A DNA stretch of 35,838 nucleotides from an uncultured Prevotella sp. (GTDB lineage Bacteria; Bacteroidota; Bacteroidia; Bacteroidales; Bacteroidaceae). The translations under genes were made by a program, and so were the position numbers. Under the pieces are notes generated by a model that worked only from the letters and a program-made list of their open reading frames with translations, ran no database searches and was not told the origin of the DNA. Shown here in pieces: positions 1-8,315 of the stretch; position 1 is the first letter of the stretch; every line of letters starts with the position of its first letter. The stretch covers positions 1-35,838 of the forward strand of contig CALIZL010000005.1 of the NCBI GenBank assembly GCA_938028745.1. Reading direction: 5' to 3'.

Positions 1-480
1 ACAGCAAATTCGAGGAAGTTCATCAGCGACAAGCGTATTTTCAGATTCATGATAAGTAAGTATTTTCATACAAAGTTATGAATTAATGTTGAGATACAAC
101 AAACTTGAACTCTTTTTTTTAGGATGGCTCTAAAAAATACCTTTCACACGTTATTCAGGCCTTATCAAAGGCATTCGGTACGCTTTATTAAGGCGTAAAG
201 TGAACGACTTGCATTCGTCCAGTTGGACGAAATTTATGCGCCACCAAGCGAAAGAGAACTGAGAAACCTTGTTCAAATACAATATAATAGCGTTAAGATG
301 TGAAGTTATCAGAATTTATAACTAACTTTGCAAGGTGTCGGAATGTAGATCCATACATCGTTTTCATCGTTAATACACATGACATGTCTGACAAGTGGAA
401 ACATGGGATAAGCCATTCTCTTCCAAGCACGAAACTTTATTTGAAGAACAATACATCCGCTAATTTAAGATAAACAACCC
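1..480. other. Gene-poor left edge with hairpins and a promoter
   Basis: No gene can be supported here. A 19-codon open stretch in frame 3 ends with TAA at 57-59 and could be the C-terminus of an upstream gene, but it is too short to judge. Small inverted repeats follow: GCCTT/AAGGC at 159-172 and TTCGTCC/GGACGAA at 214-231 with an AGTT loop. The second may terminate an upstream transcript, although no T-tract follows it. A promoter candidate lies at 299-330. Confidence 0.5.
299..330 (+). promoter_or_regulatory. Bacteroidetes-type promoter for the cysteine hydrolase
   Basis: TAACTTTG at 323-330 matches the Bacteroidetes -7 consensus TAnnTTTG. TGTG at 299-302 is a three-of-four match to the TTTG -33 box, at 20-nt spacing. 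It would start transcription near 336 and give a leader of about 145 nt before the ATG at 481. The -33 box is imperfect. Confidence 0.5.
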
Positions 481-1221
481 ATGCAAATGCTACTCATCAT
501 CGACCCCAACAACGACTTTGCCGACAGCCGCGGCAGTCTTTACGTGCCCCACGCCGACAAGGCTTTAAAGGCCATTGCCCATTATATAGAGGAAAATAAC
601 CCGGAGGGCATAGCCATTTCGCAAGACACACACCGACGTTACCACGTAGGACACTGCGCCTACTGGCAGGGCGAAGGCGTGATACCCTTTGCCAACGTGC
701 GCTCTGAAGACGTGGAGCGAGGCGTTATCTCACCCACATTCGCCACCAAAGAGCAGACTTTGAACTATCTCCGAGCAATGGAAAGCAAAGGCAGGGTGCA
801 CACGTTGTGGCCCGAACATTGCCTGATAGGTTCGTGGGGATGGGCATTCCCCGACGTTTTGGTACAAGCCGTGAACGCTTGGGACAACTTGCACCACGGC
901 CAACGACCACTACACGTTTACCAAAAGGGCGAGTATGCCGATGTAGAGATGTTTTCTATCTTCTCGTATGTAAACGAACGCACGCCCAACGAACACGGAA
1001 AGGAAGTTCTAGACCAGCTAGCGCAATACGACGAGGTAGTTGTATGCGGCTTTGCAAAGGACTATTGCGTGGCCGAATCGGTGAAAGACATGCGCAACGA
1101 CCCACGTTTTGAAGGCAAACTACGCTTTTTCGATGCAGGAATGGCGGCTATCAATCCCCAATCAGACAATCTATCCATCTACGAAGACTGTCTAAACACG
1201 TTCGGCGCAAAGACAGTTTAA
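481..1221 (+). CDS. Isochorismatase-family cysteine hydrolase, nicotinamidase-like
   Basis: This is a 246-residue cytoplasmic protein of the isochorismatase-like hydrolase fold. The catalytic triad expected of nicotinamidases can be placed: Asp8 in LLIIDPNNDF, Lys149 in YQKGEYADVE, and Cys196 in VCGFAKDYCVAES. Metal-site candidates Asp49 and His51 lie in SQDTHRRYH, and the family signature WPEHC occurs at 110-114. These features favour deamidation of nicotinamide to nicotinate in NAD salvage (PncA type). The protein is somewhat longer than typical bacterial PncA (about 180-215 residues), so another amide substrate cannot be excluded. It is a single-gene unit with its own promoter, followed by a repeat array and no clear terminator. 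Confidence 0.85.
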   Translation: MQMLLIIDPNNDFADSRGSLYVPHADKALKAIAHYIEENNPEGIAISQDTHRRYHVGHCAYWQGEGVIPFANVRSEDVERGVISPTFATKEQTLNYLRAMESKGRVHTLWPEHCLIGSWGWAFPDVLVQAVNAWDNLHHGQRPLHVYQKGEYADVEMFSIFSYVNERTPNEHGKEVLDQLAQYDEVVVCGFAKDYCVAESVKDMRNDPRFEGKLRFFDAGMAAINPQSDNLSIYEDCLNTFGAKTV

Positions 1222-1333
1222 AGCCAAAACAAAAACGGCTTTGAGATGATTGTGCATAAGATGGCGTTGTTAGCAACTGCCTTTAAACAGCGAACAGCGG
1301 CACACGCGCGCCAACAAAAGTGGTTCGTAGCGG

Positions 1334-1490
1334 CACTACAAGATACTTGTACGAACACTACAAGGTACTTTGTACTGACACTACAAGGTGCTTGTACGGG
1401 CACTACAAGGCCCTTGTACGAACACTACAAGACGCTTGTACGAACACTACAAGGTGCTTTGTACTGTCACCACAACAAGCTTGTACACAC
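1334..1490 (+). repeat. Tandem array of 22-23 bp units, each a small palindrome
   Basis: About seven consecutive units begin CACTACAAG and continue with a variable trinucleotide and then CTTGTACGAA or a close variant. Unit length is 22 bp, or 23 where an extra T makes CTTTGTA. Within each unit TACAAG and CTTGTA are reverse complements separated by about 3 nt, so every unit can form a hairpin. The spacer trinucleotide varies (ATA, GTA, GTG, GCC, ACG). The rest of 1222-1672 shows no gene: reading frames through the array merely translate the repeat. Confidence 0.9.
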
Positions 1491-1672
1491 GAGTTGCCAG
1501 CAAAATGCTGGTAGACAAGTTGCTAAAACCAATTCTTTTTAACAATAAAGCACGTAGTAGGCCCTAAGAGGAAACTGGTTATGCACAAATTTGGGGTGCC
1601 GTATAACTCGTTCAAACCAACACGAAACGCCACCTTACAGGTGCAATTTGTAAGCAAAAACGTTACACAAAA

Positions 1673-1704
1673 TTTGACTATAACGGCGAAAAGTAGTAAC
1701 TTTG
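1673..1704 (+). promoter_or_regulatory. Strong Bacteroidetes promoter directly abutting the EFR1 start codon
   Basis: TTTG at 1673-1676 and TAACTTTG at 1697-1704 are separated by 20 nt, an exact fit to the -33/-7 consensus. The start codon of the next gene is at 1709, only 4 nt after the -7 box. Transcription initiation in this phylum usually falls a few nucleotides downstream of that box, so the mRNA would have essentially no 5' leader. Confidence 0.85.
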
Positions 1705-1708
1705 CCTA

Positions 1709-2491
1709 ATGATATTCTACTTCTCGGCCACAGGCAACACCCGTTGGGCCGCTCAACAGCTATCGGAAAAGACAGGCGAACGCCTTATTTTCATCCCCGA
1801 TGCAATGGAAGGACAATGCCATTACATGCTTGCAGCTGGCGAGCGCATTGGCTTTTGCTTTCCCGTACACGCTTGGCGACCTCCCGTTTTGGTACGTCGG
1901 TTTATCGAAAAGCTAAGCATTGCTAACGCCGAGGGCCATTATTGTTTTGCACTTTGCACAGCCGGCGACACCACGGGCGAGAGTATGCGCATCTTTCGGC
2001 GTGCATTGGCGCAACGTTCGCTGCACTTAGATGCGGTGTTTTCGCTGCTCATGCCAGAGAGTTACGTGGGGTTGCCCTTCATGGATGTAGACACCATAGA
2101 GAAAGAAAGGGAGAAAAAGAATCGGGCCAAGATACACCTAACGAGCATCGTTGCACAGATTAACGAGGCAGAAAAGGTGGAAAAAGAACCCAACGTGGGT
2201 CGCTGGCCACGCATAAACAGCCGTGTTATCGGCGAATTTTTCGAACGAAAGCTCGTCAACGACAAGGCCTTTCGGGTTGAAACTAACCGCTGCGTGCGTT
2301 GCGGAGTATGCGCCGAGGTGTGCCCAACAGCCGACATCGAGGGCGGAAAGGGACAGGAGCCAACGTGGAAACACAACGGCAGCTGCCTTACTTGCTTTGC
2401 TTGCTACCACCATTGCCCACAACATGCCATAGAGTTTGGCAGACAAACCAAGAAAAAAGGGCAATACTGGTATGGTAGAAACCAATTATAA
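1709..2491 (+). CDS. EFR1-family flavodoxin/ferredoxin protein
   Basis: This 260-residue cytoplasmic protein has an N-terminal flavodoxin-like half and a C-terminal dicluster ferredoxin half. The N-terminus MIFYFSATGNT is the phosphate-binding loop for FMN, which fixes the start at 1709 because no later Met keeps it. Two [4Fe-4S] motifs follow: Cys195, 198, 201 and 205, then Cys226, 229, 232 and 236. This is the EFR1 architecture. These proteins are expected to shuttle electrons between flavin and iron-sulfur centres; the physiological partner is unknown. The start codon sits 4 nt from the promoter -7 box, implying a leaderless transcript. The protease gene follows after 34 nt and may be co-transcribed. 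Confidence 0.9.
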   Translation: MIFYFSATGNTRWAAQQLSEKTGERLIFIPDAMEGQCHYMLAAGERIGFCFPVHAWRPPVLVRRFIEKLSIANAEGHYCFALCTAGDTTGESMRIFRRALAQRSLHLDAVFSLLMPESYVGLPFMDVDTIEKEREKKNRAKIHLTSIVAQINEAEKVEKEPNVGRWPRINSRVIGEFFERKLVNDKAFRVETNRCVRCGVCAEVCPTADIEGGKGQEPTWKHNGSCLTCFACYHHCPQHAIEFGRQTKKKGQYWYGRNQL

Positions 2492-2525
2492 CTAATACCA
2501 TATAACTATAAAAAAGAATTAGAAA

Positions 2526-4385
2526 ATGAAGAAAACGGTACTTATTCTCATCACATTGTTGTGCCATTTGGCAAGCCATGCCTCCAAAGGATGGCCCTAC
2601 CCCATCACTGTTAGCCAGCCAGACGGCACCCAACTCACCGTTCGCATCAATGGCGATGCCGACTTTAACTGGGTTTCCACACTCGACGGCGTGGTTCTTA
2701 AACAAGTGGGAAACGGCTATTATGTTGCCAACATTGATACAAATGGCATGCTTTCATCGTCGGGAACGTTGGCTCACGATGCCGACAAACGTAGTTCTGC
2801 CGAACAATCACTATGCAAGAAACAAGACGTTAAGGCTTTTCTTACCGTTAACACACGTCCAGAACGCCTAGCTGCCACACGCGGATTTGGCGGCAAAGGC
2901 TCAACAAGTTTCTTCCCCCATACAGGCTCGCCACGTGCCATTGTGTTGCTCGTGCAGTTCGCCAACAGGCCATTCAAGGTTCAACCACGCAAGGCTTTCA
3001 ACCAGTACCTTAATAGTATGGCCGACAAACACCAAGACTTTGGAAATGCAGAAAATCGCAACACGGGTAGTGTTAAGAGGTATTTCAGCGACATGAGCGG
3101 CGGAAAGTTCAAGCCGCAGTTCGACCTTTACGGCCCGATAACCATGCCCAAGAATGCCGCTTATTACGGCGAAGGCAGTTCTTCGATGGAGAGATACCGC
3201 GAATTAGTGTCCGAAGCCTGTATCATGATGGACGATTCGCTGGACTTTTCAAAGTATGATGCCGATAAGGATGGCAACGTAGACCTTGTTTATATTATCT
3301 ATGCTGGCTATGGCGAAAGCGTTTCGAGCATCGACTCTACGCTTTGGCCAAAGGCATTTGTTTGCGGAACAGATATTAAAAAAGACGGAAAATATGTGCG
3401 TTTGGCTGGTATAAGCAACGAATTAAATGGCCATCCAGATGGAAATTATAAATCTAAAAGCGGCCTACTCATCAATGGCGTGGGACTATTCTGCCACGAA
3501 TTTTCGCATTGCATGGGCCTACCCGACTTCTACCCAACAGTAAGTCCACAATGGACTACAGCCAATGGCAAACAAGATTTCGATGCCTACGACAACCAAG
3601 GCATGGAAGATTGGGACGTGATGGACAATGGTATATACATGGATAACGGTTATTCGCCCACGGCTTACACCGCATGGGAGCGCGAAAAGATGGGTTGGTT
3701 AACCATCGAAACACTTACTAAGGAAGGTAAAGTGGAGTTGAAAAATATCGATCAAGGTGGAAAGGCCTATCGAATTAAGAATGATAAGAATACCAACGGC
3801 AACGAATATTACATCGTTGAAAATATCCAAGCTAATGGTTGGAATAAGAAATTGCCTGCCTCTGGCATGATGGTAAGCCACGTAGAGTACGAGCCGCGGG
3901 CCTTCTCCGTGTTTCATGGAGGTAATAACTCGGTGAACAACATCAAGAAACACCCCCGAATGACCATCGTTCCTGCCGACGGTTACTTGCCGTCTTCGTA
4001 TAGAAAGGTGTCAGACAACAGCAATCTTACCGCGCCTTACATGAAGAAAAAGCAGTACGACGAACAGCTTGCTGGCGACCTTTACCCAGGAAAGAGCAAC
4101 GTTAATCGCCTTACCGATGCCCAAAACATGGTGAACTATGCGCCGTGGACGGGTGGAATGCTTAACAAGCCCATCTATAACATCGCATTGAAAAACGGTA
4201 TTGTTACCTTCGATTTCCTTAAAGACCAAACATCTACCGGTATCGAACAGCCTGAAAGTGCCACAGAAAACAGCAACGAAGAAAAGATTTACACCATCGA
4301 CGGCCGCTATGTGGGCACCAACCTCAAAGCTTTGCCCAAAGGCGTATATATAAAAGGTAAGAAGAAAGTTGTGGTTAGTAGGTAG
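2526..4385 (+). CDS. Secreted M6-family zinc metalloprotease with a Por-type C-terminal tail
   Basis: This is a 619-residue exported protease. Residues 1-20 form a Sec signal peptide (MKKT, hydrophobic core, LASHASKG), followed by the KGWPYPITVSQPDGTQL segment typical of Bacteroidetes M6 (immune inhibitor A-like) proteases. The zinc-binding motif HEFSHCMGLPD is at residues 324-334, supplying two His ligands, the catalytic Glu325 and a downstream Asp. The last 30 or so residues (IYTIDGRYVGTNL, then LPKGVYI, then a basic KKKVVVSR end) resemble the short type IX secretion sorting tails of this group, suggesting delivery to the cell surface or medium. It likely degrades host or dietary proteins, though the substrate is not visible. 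It ends before an octamer array and a strong shared terminator. Confidence 0.9.
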   Translation: MKKTVLILITLLCHLASHASKGWPYPITVSQPDGTQLTVRINGDADFNWVSTLDGVVLKQVGNGYYVANIDTNGMLSSSGTLAHDADKRSSAEQSLCKKQDVKAFLTVNTRPERLAATRGFGGKGSTSFFPHTGSPRAIVLLVQFANRPFKVQPRKAFNQYLNSMADKHQDFGNAENRNTGSVKRYFSDMSGGKFKPQFDLYGPITMPKNAAYYGEGSSSMERYRELVSEACIMMDDSLDFSKYDADKDGNVDLVYIIYAGYGESVSSIDSTLWPKAFVCGTDIKKDGKYVRLAGISNELNGHPDGNYKSKSGLLINGVGLFCHEFSHCMGLPDFYPTVSPQWTTANGKQDFDAYDNQGMEDWDVMDNGIYMDNGYSPTAYTAWEREKMGWLTIETLTKEGKVELKNIDQGGKAYRIKNDKNTNGNEYYIVENIQANGWNKKLPASGMMVSHVEYEPRAFSVFHGGNNSVNNIKKHPRMTIVPADGYLPSSYRKVSDNSNLTAPYMKKKQYDEQLAGDLYPGKSNVNRLTDAQNMVNYAPWTGGMLNKPIYNIALKNGIVTFDFLKDQTSTGIEQPESATENSNEEKIYTIDGRYVGTNLKALPKGVYIKGKKKVVVSR

Positions 4386-4566
4386 GTTTATAAGCTGATG
4401 AGTTTATGAGTTTGTGAGCAAGTAAGTTTATAAGTTTATGAGCAAGTAAACTTATAAGTTTATGAGCTGGTGAGGTTGTGAGTATGTAAGCTGGTGAGGT
4501 TATAAGCAAGTGAGTTTATGAGTTTGTAAACTGGTGAGTTTATGAGCAAGAAAGTTTATGAGTTAA
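4386..4566 (+). repeat. Degenerate tandem array with 8-bp period
   Basis: From just after the protease stop codon the sequence can be cut into octamers such as TATGAGTT, TGTGAGCA, AGTAAGTT, GGTGAGGT and TATAAGCT with almost no slippage. The pattern is roughly N-R-T-R-A-G-Y-T. An 8-bp period is incompatible with protein coding. Similar arrays lie near 9963, 11699, 25195 and 26053. Confidence 0.85.
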
Positions 4567-4608
4567 CCAGCCACACCTAAGCCATTGCCACTAACAAACA
4601 AACACAAC

Positions 4609-4672
4609 AAAGGCGTCTGAACCTGCGCGAAGTGCGAACTATCGCATACACATCGCAGGTTCAGACGCCTTT
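4609..4672. terminator. Bidirectional intrinsic terminator with a 19-bp perfect stem
   Basis: AAAGGCGTCTGAACCTGCG at 4609-4627 is the exact reverse complement of 4654-4672, enclosing a 26-nt loop. The stem starts with AAA and ends with TTT, so both strands get a short U-run. It lies between the convergent protease (+) and helicase (-) genes, 14 nt from the helicase stop codon. Confidence 0.9.
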
Positions 4673-4686
4673 ATTTTCGGTCGGCC

Positions 4687-7158
4687 TTAGCCAATAACCT
4701 TAAACTTGGCAAACTTCAAGAGCAGTTTTTTTGAGCCAGCATGCTTAAAGTTAACTGTCATACGAGCGTTTTCGCCCGTTTCTTCAAGCCTTTCAATCGT
4801 GCCGATACCAAATCTCTCGTGTTCGATAACACAGCCCTCAACAATCTCCTTGCCCCCTGCATCGTACATCACTTCCGCAGATGCAGAGCCAGACGACGAA
4901 TGAGAAATGGCCTCGGACACCTTTTTAAGGTTCGCACCACTAGCAGCAAGCCTCTTTTTAAAGCCTTCCGACAGCGGGTCTACCGCAGGTTCGGGTTTTC
5001 TAGGCCGCGTTGGGTTAGGTATTGGGTCGGCCATGAACTGACTCGCAACGGGCCGTGAGTTAAGAAAACGCGGGTTATCAAAACGCTCTTCACGCGTTTC
5101 CCTTGTATGCCGCCCCCCATTATAGCGCGCCGAAGGCAGCTCGTCGGACAGCAAACTGCGTTCTAACCGCGGCTTAGAGAAGTCGGACATAGGGTTCTGA
5201 ACATTCAATAAGCTAGGGTCTATGTCGCGAATAAAGCGACTGGGCGTGTCGAACTCCATTCGTCCAAAGCGATAACGGTTCTTGGCACACGTCAAAATAC
5301 AATGCCTTTCGGCACGAGTGATGGCCACATAAAGCAGTCGACGTTCTTCTTCAAGCTGTCGGGGCGAGTCGGTAGACCGCGGACTGGGGAAGATATTTTC
5401 CTCCAATCCCACAACAAACACCGTTGGAAACTCCAACCCTTTGGCCGAATGAACGGTCATTAACACCACCCTACTCTCGTCGTCGCCCTCACTATCAAGG
5501 TCAGAAAGTAACGAAACCTCTTGCAAATAGTCGTTTAAGAACACCTCACCTTCGTTACCTTCTTCGCGCCTAATGTCCACAAACTCCCTTAGTCCGCCCA
5601 CAAACTCCTGCAAGTTTTCTTGTCGCGTAAGGCTGTCAGCATCGCTAGTGGCATAAAGGTCGGCCTGAATGCCGCTCTCCTTGATGATTTTCATCCCCAA
5701 CTCGTAGGCATCTAAGGTGGCAAGTTCGGCCACAAAGGTATTCACCATGTCGCGAAACTTTTGCAACTTGGTCCATGTTCCCTTGTTCACATCAAGCTGA
5801 TAGTGGGCTGGATTGGACAATATCTCCCAACAACTCACTCCGTTTTGCTGTGCCGCCATAGTAACTTTGGCCAGCGTGGTGTTGCCAATTCCACGGGCAG
5901 GATAGTTCACGATGCGCTTAAAAGCCTCCTCATCGTCAACATTCATCACCAGTCTGAAATAGGCGATAATGTCTTTTATCTCCTTTCTTTGGTAAAAACT
6001 CAACCCTCCATAGATGCGGTATGGGATGCTTTGTCGGCGCAACTCATCCTCGAACGAGCGGCTTTGCGAATTTGTTCGGTACAATATGGCAAAGTCGCTA
6101 TACGCCCCCTGCTCATCGTTCATGATGCGCTTGATGTCGTTGCACACCACCAACGCCTCTTCCTTATCCGAATAAACGGGCTTGAGCATTAACTTCTCGC
6201 CCGCATCATTCTCACTAAACACATCTTTCTTTATCTGCCTTTGGTTATGGCTGATAAGGCTATTGGCCGCCTTTACGATATTTTGTGTGGAGCGATAATT
6301 TTGTTCCAACTTGAAAAGACGCGTCTCTGGAAACTGCTGTTGAAAGTCTAATATGTTGTCGATGTCGGCACCTCGAAATCCGTAAATGCTCTGTGCATCG
6401 TCGCCCACCACACAGATTCGGCGGTGTTCTTTCGTCAACAACGTCACAATAAGTTGCTGAACGTGATTAGTGTCTTGGTACTCGTCTACCAATACATATT
6501 GGAAACGCCCTGCGTACTCCTTTCTCACATCCTCATGTTCGGCAAAAAGTCGGTAAGTAAGCACCAGCAAGTCGTCGAAATCCATTGCGTTAGCCAATCG
6601 GCAACGCTGCATATAAGTGGCATACACCTTGTGAACGGCCGACAAATGTTCGCGTGTGTCGCGCAGCATCAGCTCGGCATTGGCTGCATAAGCATCGGGA
6701 AGAATAAAGTGGTTCTTAGCCATTGATATGCGTGCGTGCACAGTTGCAGGCTTATACACCTTATCGTCTAGCTGCATTTCCTTACAGATAGTTTTGATAA
6801 GCGAGCGCGAATCCGTTTCATCGTAGATGGTAAAGTTCGACGAGAAACCAATGCGAGGAGCCTCAACGCGTAATATTCGCGAGAAGATAGAATGGAAAGT
6901 ACCCATAAAAAGGTGCTTGGCCCCTTCATGTCCAACGAGGTTTCCAATGCGCGCCTTCATCTCGTTGGCTGCCTTATTGGTGAAAGTAAGCGCCAATATG
7001 TTCCACGGTTTCAGCCCCTGTTGCAACAAATAGGCAATCTTAAAGGTAAGAACGCGCGTCTTACCAGAGCCTGCACCAGCGATAACCAGTTGTGGCCCAT
7101 CGGTATATACCACCGCCTCGCGCTGGCTTTCGTTTAGTTTATCGAGCAATTTCTCCAT
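4687..7158 (-). CDS. pcrA: UvrD/PcrA-type 3'-5' DNA helicase
   Basis: This is an 823-residue superfamily 1A helicase. Near the N-terminus LNESQREAV (Q motif) is followed by the Walker A loop AGAGSGKT at 27-34. Walker B is VLVDEYQDTN, followed by VVGDDAQSIYGFRGA (motif III) and, later, VVLMTVHSAKGLEF and RRLLYVAITRAE (motifs V and VI). The C-terminal stretch VIEHERFGIGTIERLEETG to KFAKFKVIG resembles the Tudor-like RNA polymerase-contacting domain of PcrA. It should unwind DNA in repair and in clearing transcription or replication conflicts. It starts 32 nt after the mtgA stop codon, so the two probably form an mtgA-pcrA operon ending at the shared terminator. PcrA and UvrD cannot be separated firmly by sequence alone. 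Confidence 0.95.
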   Translation of the reverse strand: MEKLLDKLNESQREAVVYTDGPQLVIAGAGSGKTRVLTFKIAYLLQQGLKPWNILALTFTNKAANEMKARIGNLVGHEGAKHLFMGTFHSIFSRILRVEAPRIGFSSNFTIYDETDSRSLIKTICKEMQLDDKVYKPATVHARISMAKNHFILPDAYAANAELMLRDTREHLSAVHKVYATYMQRCRLANAMDFDDLLVLTYRLFAEHEDVRKEYAGRFQYVLVDEYQDTNHVQQLIVTLLTKEHRRICVVGDDAQSIYGFRGADIDNILDFQQQFPETRLFKLEQNYRSTQNIVKAANSLISHNQRQIKKDVFSENDAGEKLMLKPVYSDKEEALVVCNDIKRIMNDEQGAYSDFAILYRTNSQSRSFEDELRRQSIPYRIYGGLSFYQRKEIKDIIAYFRLVMNVDDEEAFKRIVNYPARGIGNTTLAKVTMAAQQNGVSCWEILSNPAHYQLDVNKGTWTKLQKFRDMVNTFVAELATLDAYELGMKIIKESGIQADLYATSDADSLTRQENLQEFVGGLREFVDIRREEGNEGEVFLNDYLQEVSLLSDLDSEGDDESRVVLMTVHSAKGLEFPTVFVVGLEENIFPSPRSTDSPRQLEEERRLLYVAITRAERHCILTCAKNRYRFGRMEFDTPSRFIRDIDPSLLNVQNPMSDFSKPRLERSLLSDELPSARYNGGRHTRETREERFDNPRFLNSRPVASQFMADPIPNPTRPRKPEPAVDPLSEGFKKRLAASGANLKKVSEAISHSSSGSASAEVMYDAGGKEIVEGCVIEHERFGIGTIERLEETGENARMTVNFKHAGSKKLLLKFAKFKVIG

Positions 7159-7190
7159 CTTTCGTTTGTTGTGCGGGCTGTCGTGCCTGC

Positions 7191-7937
7191 TTATTTCTTC
7201 TTCCGATACACGCCACCACTGGCTGTATTGGGGTTATAGTCTTCGCCTTCCTTGGGGAACGAAGGCATATAGCGCATGTTCTTCATTATCTGATGTTGCC
7301 TTTTGCGCATGTAAGCCGAAGGATATTTGGAACTAAACACTCGCGGATTGGGCAGAGTTGCGGCGATAAGGGCACACTGAGCGCGACTAAGGTTGCCGGC
7401 TGTGGTGCCGAAGTTGTATTCGGCCACAGCATCCGCACCATAGATGCCGTCGCCCATCTCGATAGAGTTGAGGTACACCTCCATAATGCGTTGCTTGCTC
7501 CACATCAGCTCGATAAGTGCCGTGAAGTACATTTCAAAGCCCTTCCTTATCCACGAACGGCCTGGCCATAGAAACACATTCTTGGCCGTTTGCTGACTTA
7601 TCGTGCTGGCACCCATTTTCTTTCCGCCCCTCATGTTTTGCTTGGCAGCTTTCTGAATGGCCGCAAAGTCGAACCCGTGGTGCAACAAGAAACGCTGGTC
7701 TTCACTTCCCATCACGGCCACAGGCAGATGTGGCGAAATTTTTTCTAGCGAAACCCAGTGGTGGTGCATGGTAAGGCTTTTGCCATCGAGCAGCTGTTCG
7801 CCACAACGGATGAACATCAATGGCGTGAAAAACACGGGAACGAAACGCAATACCACCACCGAAAGGATGGTGGAGCCGAAAAACAGGGCGGCCGTCCACC
7901 GCAAAACCTTAAATATTTTCTTTTTCATTAGATTCAT
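7191..7937 (-). CDS. mtgA: Monofunctional biosynthetic peptidoglycan glycosyltransferase
   Basis: This 248-residue GT51 enzyme polymerises lipid II into glycan strands at the periplasmic face. A single N-terminal membrane anchor spans about residues 12-32 after a basic MNLMKKKIFK. The catalytic Glu79 sits in GSEDQRFLLHHGFD. It is followed by GASTISQQTAKN (about 109-120), RKGFEMYFTALIELMWSKQRI, and NSIEMGDGIYGADA, which carries the second conserved acid, Glu160. There is no transpeptidase domain, so it is monofunctional, and its length is typical. The start could be Met1 or Met4 (MKKK). It is the first gene of a likely operon with the helicase. Confidence 0.95.
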   Translation of the reverse strand: MNLMKKKIFKVLRWTAALFFGSTILSVVVLRFVPVFFTPLMFIRCGEQLLDGKSLTMHHHWVSLEKISPHLPVAVMGSEDQRFLLHHGFDFAAIQKAAKQNMRGGKKMGASTISQQTAKNVFLWPGRSWIRKGFEMYFTALIELMWSKQRIMEVYLNSIEMGDGIYGADAVAEYNFGTTAGNLSRAQCALIAATLPNPRVFSSKYPSAYMRKRQHQIMKNMRYMPSFPKEGEDYNPNTASGGVYRKKK

Positions 7938-8220
7938 TTCAATAAACGTTTAAAGTGGTTCTAACAATTACCTTTGTTGGCTTTTCAGGTTTTATTTGGG
8001 CGGATTTCGCTTGTATTTTGAGGGAGCATAGTGGTTTATGCGACCGCAAAGGCCGGTGAAAGATGCCAGATAAAATCAAAAAGACAGCAAATAGTGTTGC
8101 TTGAAGTGTGATTGAATGACGGCGTGGAATTTTTAGAACCAGCCTTTTAGTGTGTTCCATCGGCCACTTGTGTTAGATTTGCCTCATACTGTTGTTTACT
8201 TGTCGCCCTTGTTAAAGCCG
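7938..8220. other. Intergenic region upstream of mtgA
   Basis: This should carry the mtgA promoter on the minus strand, but no TAnnTTTG box with good spacing was found. A 73-codon minus-strand reading frame fills most of it and stops 1 nt before the mtgA ATG. It has one hydrophobic stretch but no recognisable family, and I do not call it a gene. Confidence 0.4.
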
Positions 8221-8288
8221 AAAGGCACGAAAGAAAAGACCCATCGCCCACAACATGTTGGCCAATGCAGCTTTTCTTTCGCGCCTTT
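8221..8288 (-). terminator. Terminator hairpin of the OmpA-like gene
   Basis: AAAGGCACGAAAGAAAAG at 8221-8238 pairs with 8271-8288 over 18 positions with one mismatch, around a 32-nt loop. It lies 27 nt beyond the stop codon of the minus-strand OmpA-like gene. Confidence 0.75.
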
Positions 8289-8315
8289 TAGCTTTTTATG
8301 GCTTTGGCGCAGGCC

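Noticed and set aside
1..59. C-terminal 18 residues of a possible upstream gene in frame 3
   Set aside because: Too short to identify. Another frame is also open here, so the edge fragment is mentioned but not called.
1246..1542. Reading frame of 98 codons through the 22-bp palindromic array
   Set aside because: The translation only restates the DNA repeat, a second frame is equally open across it, and there is no promoter or family resemblance.
7939..8160. 73-codon minus-strand frame ending 1 nt before mtgA
   Set aside because: One hydrophobic stretch only, no recognised homology, mixed codon use and no promoter. Tight spacing alone is not enough.
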